Assembly: GCA_021200215.1 (NCBI GenBank)
Contig: JAJQGV010000140.1
Location: 1-37,321, forward strand
Source: Ruminococcus sp.
GTDB lineage: Bacteria; Bacillota; Clostridia; Oscillospirales; Ruminococcaceae
Length of the DNA: 37,321 nt
Reading direction: 5' to 3'
Below are positions 37,320-37,321 of the stretch, piece by piece (the stretch's first letter is position 1; the number at the start of each line of letters is the position of its first letter). A program made the position numbers and the translations under genes. The notes below the pieces were generated by a model. It saw nothing but the letters and a program-made list of their open reading frames with translations. It did no database searches and had not been told where the DNA came from.

Positions 37320-37321
37320 AA

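Overview
AT-rich Firmicute (probably Clostridia/Oscillospiraceae-like) chromosomal segment. The left two thirds is mostly housekeeping on the minus strand: flavin reductase, Mrp-type ATPase, folD, lgt, a YfmH/YfmF M16 peptidase pair, a GGDEF/EAL protein, a secreted transglutaminase with dockerin, pncB, ligA, and a purine cluster (purE-C-F-M-[TSP3 lipoprotein]-N-[PurO-like]-[stand-alone AICAR transformylase]-D). Also present are a tRNA-Leu(TAA), an aldolase gene with a structured leader, rubrerythrin, a lone large serine recombinase, and a NifU-like/GGGtGRT gene pair. The window ends inside a type I-C-like CRISPR array: 26 identical 33-bp repeats, with no cas genes in view. The most interesting signals are: (1) a compact, apparently pseudoknotted structured RNA candidate at ~35233-35400, with further hairpins to ~35490, between the GGGtGRT gene and the CRISPR leader; (2) a ~200-nt purE leader ending in an intrinsic terminator just before the RBS, which matches no riboswitch class I recognise; (3) a 9-bp hairpin at the 5' end of the NifU-like/GGGtGRT mRNA with a Shine-Dalgarno-like loop; (4) two stray hairpins in the pur operon that resemble I-C CRISPR repeats. 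All calls come from reading the sequence; no database searches or folding programs were run.
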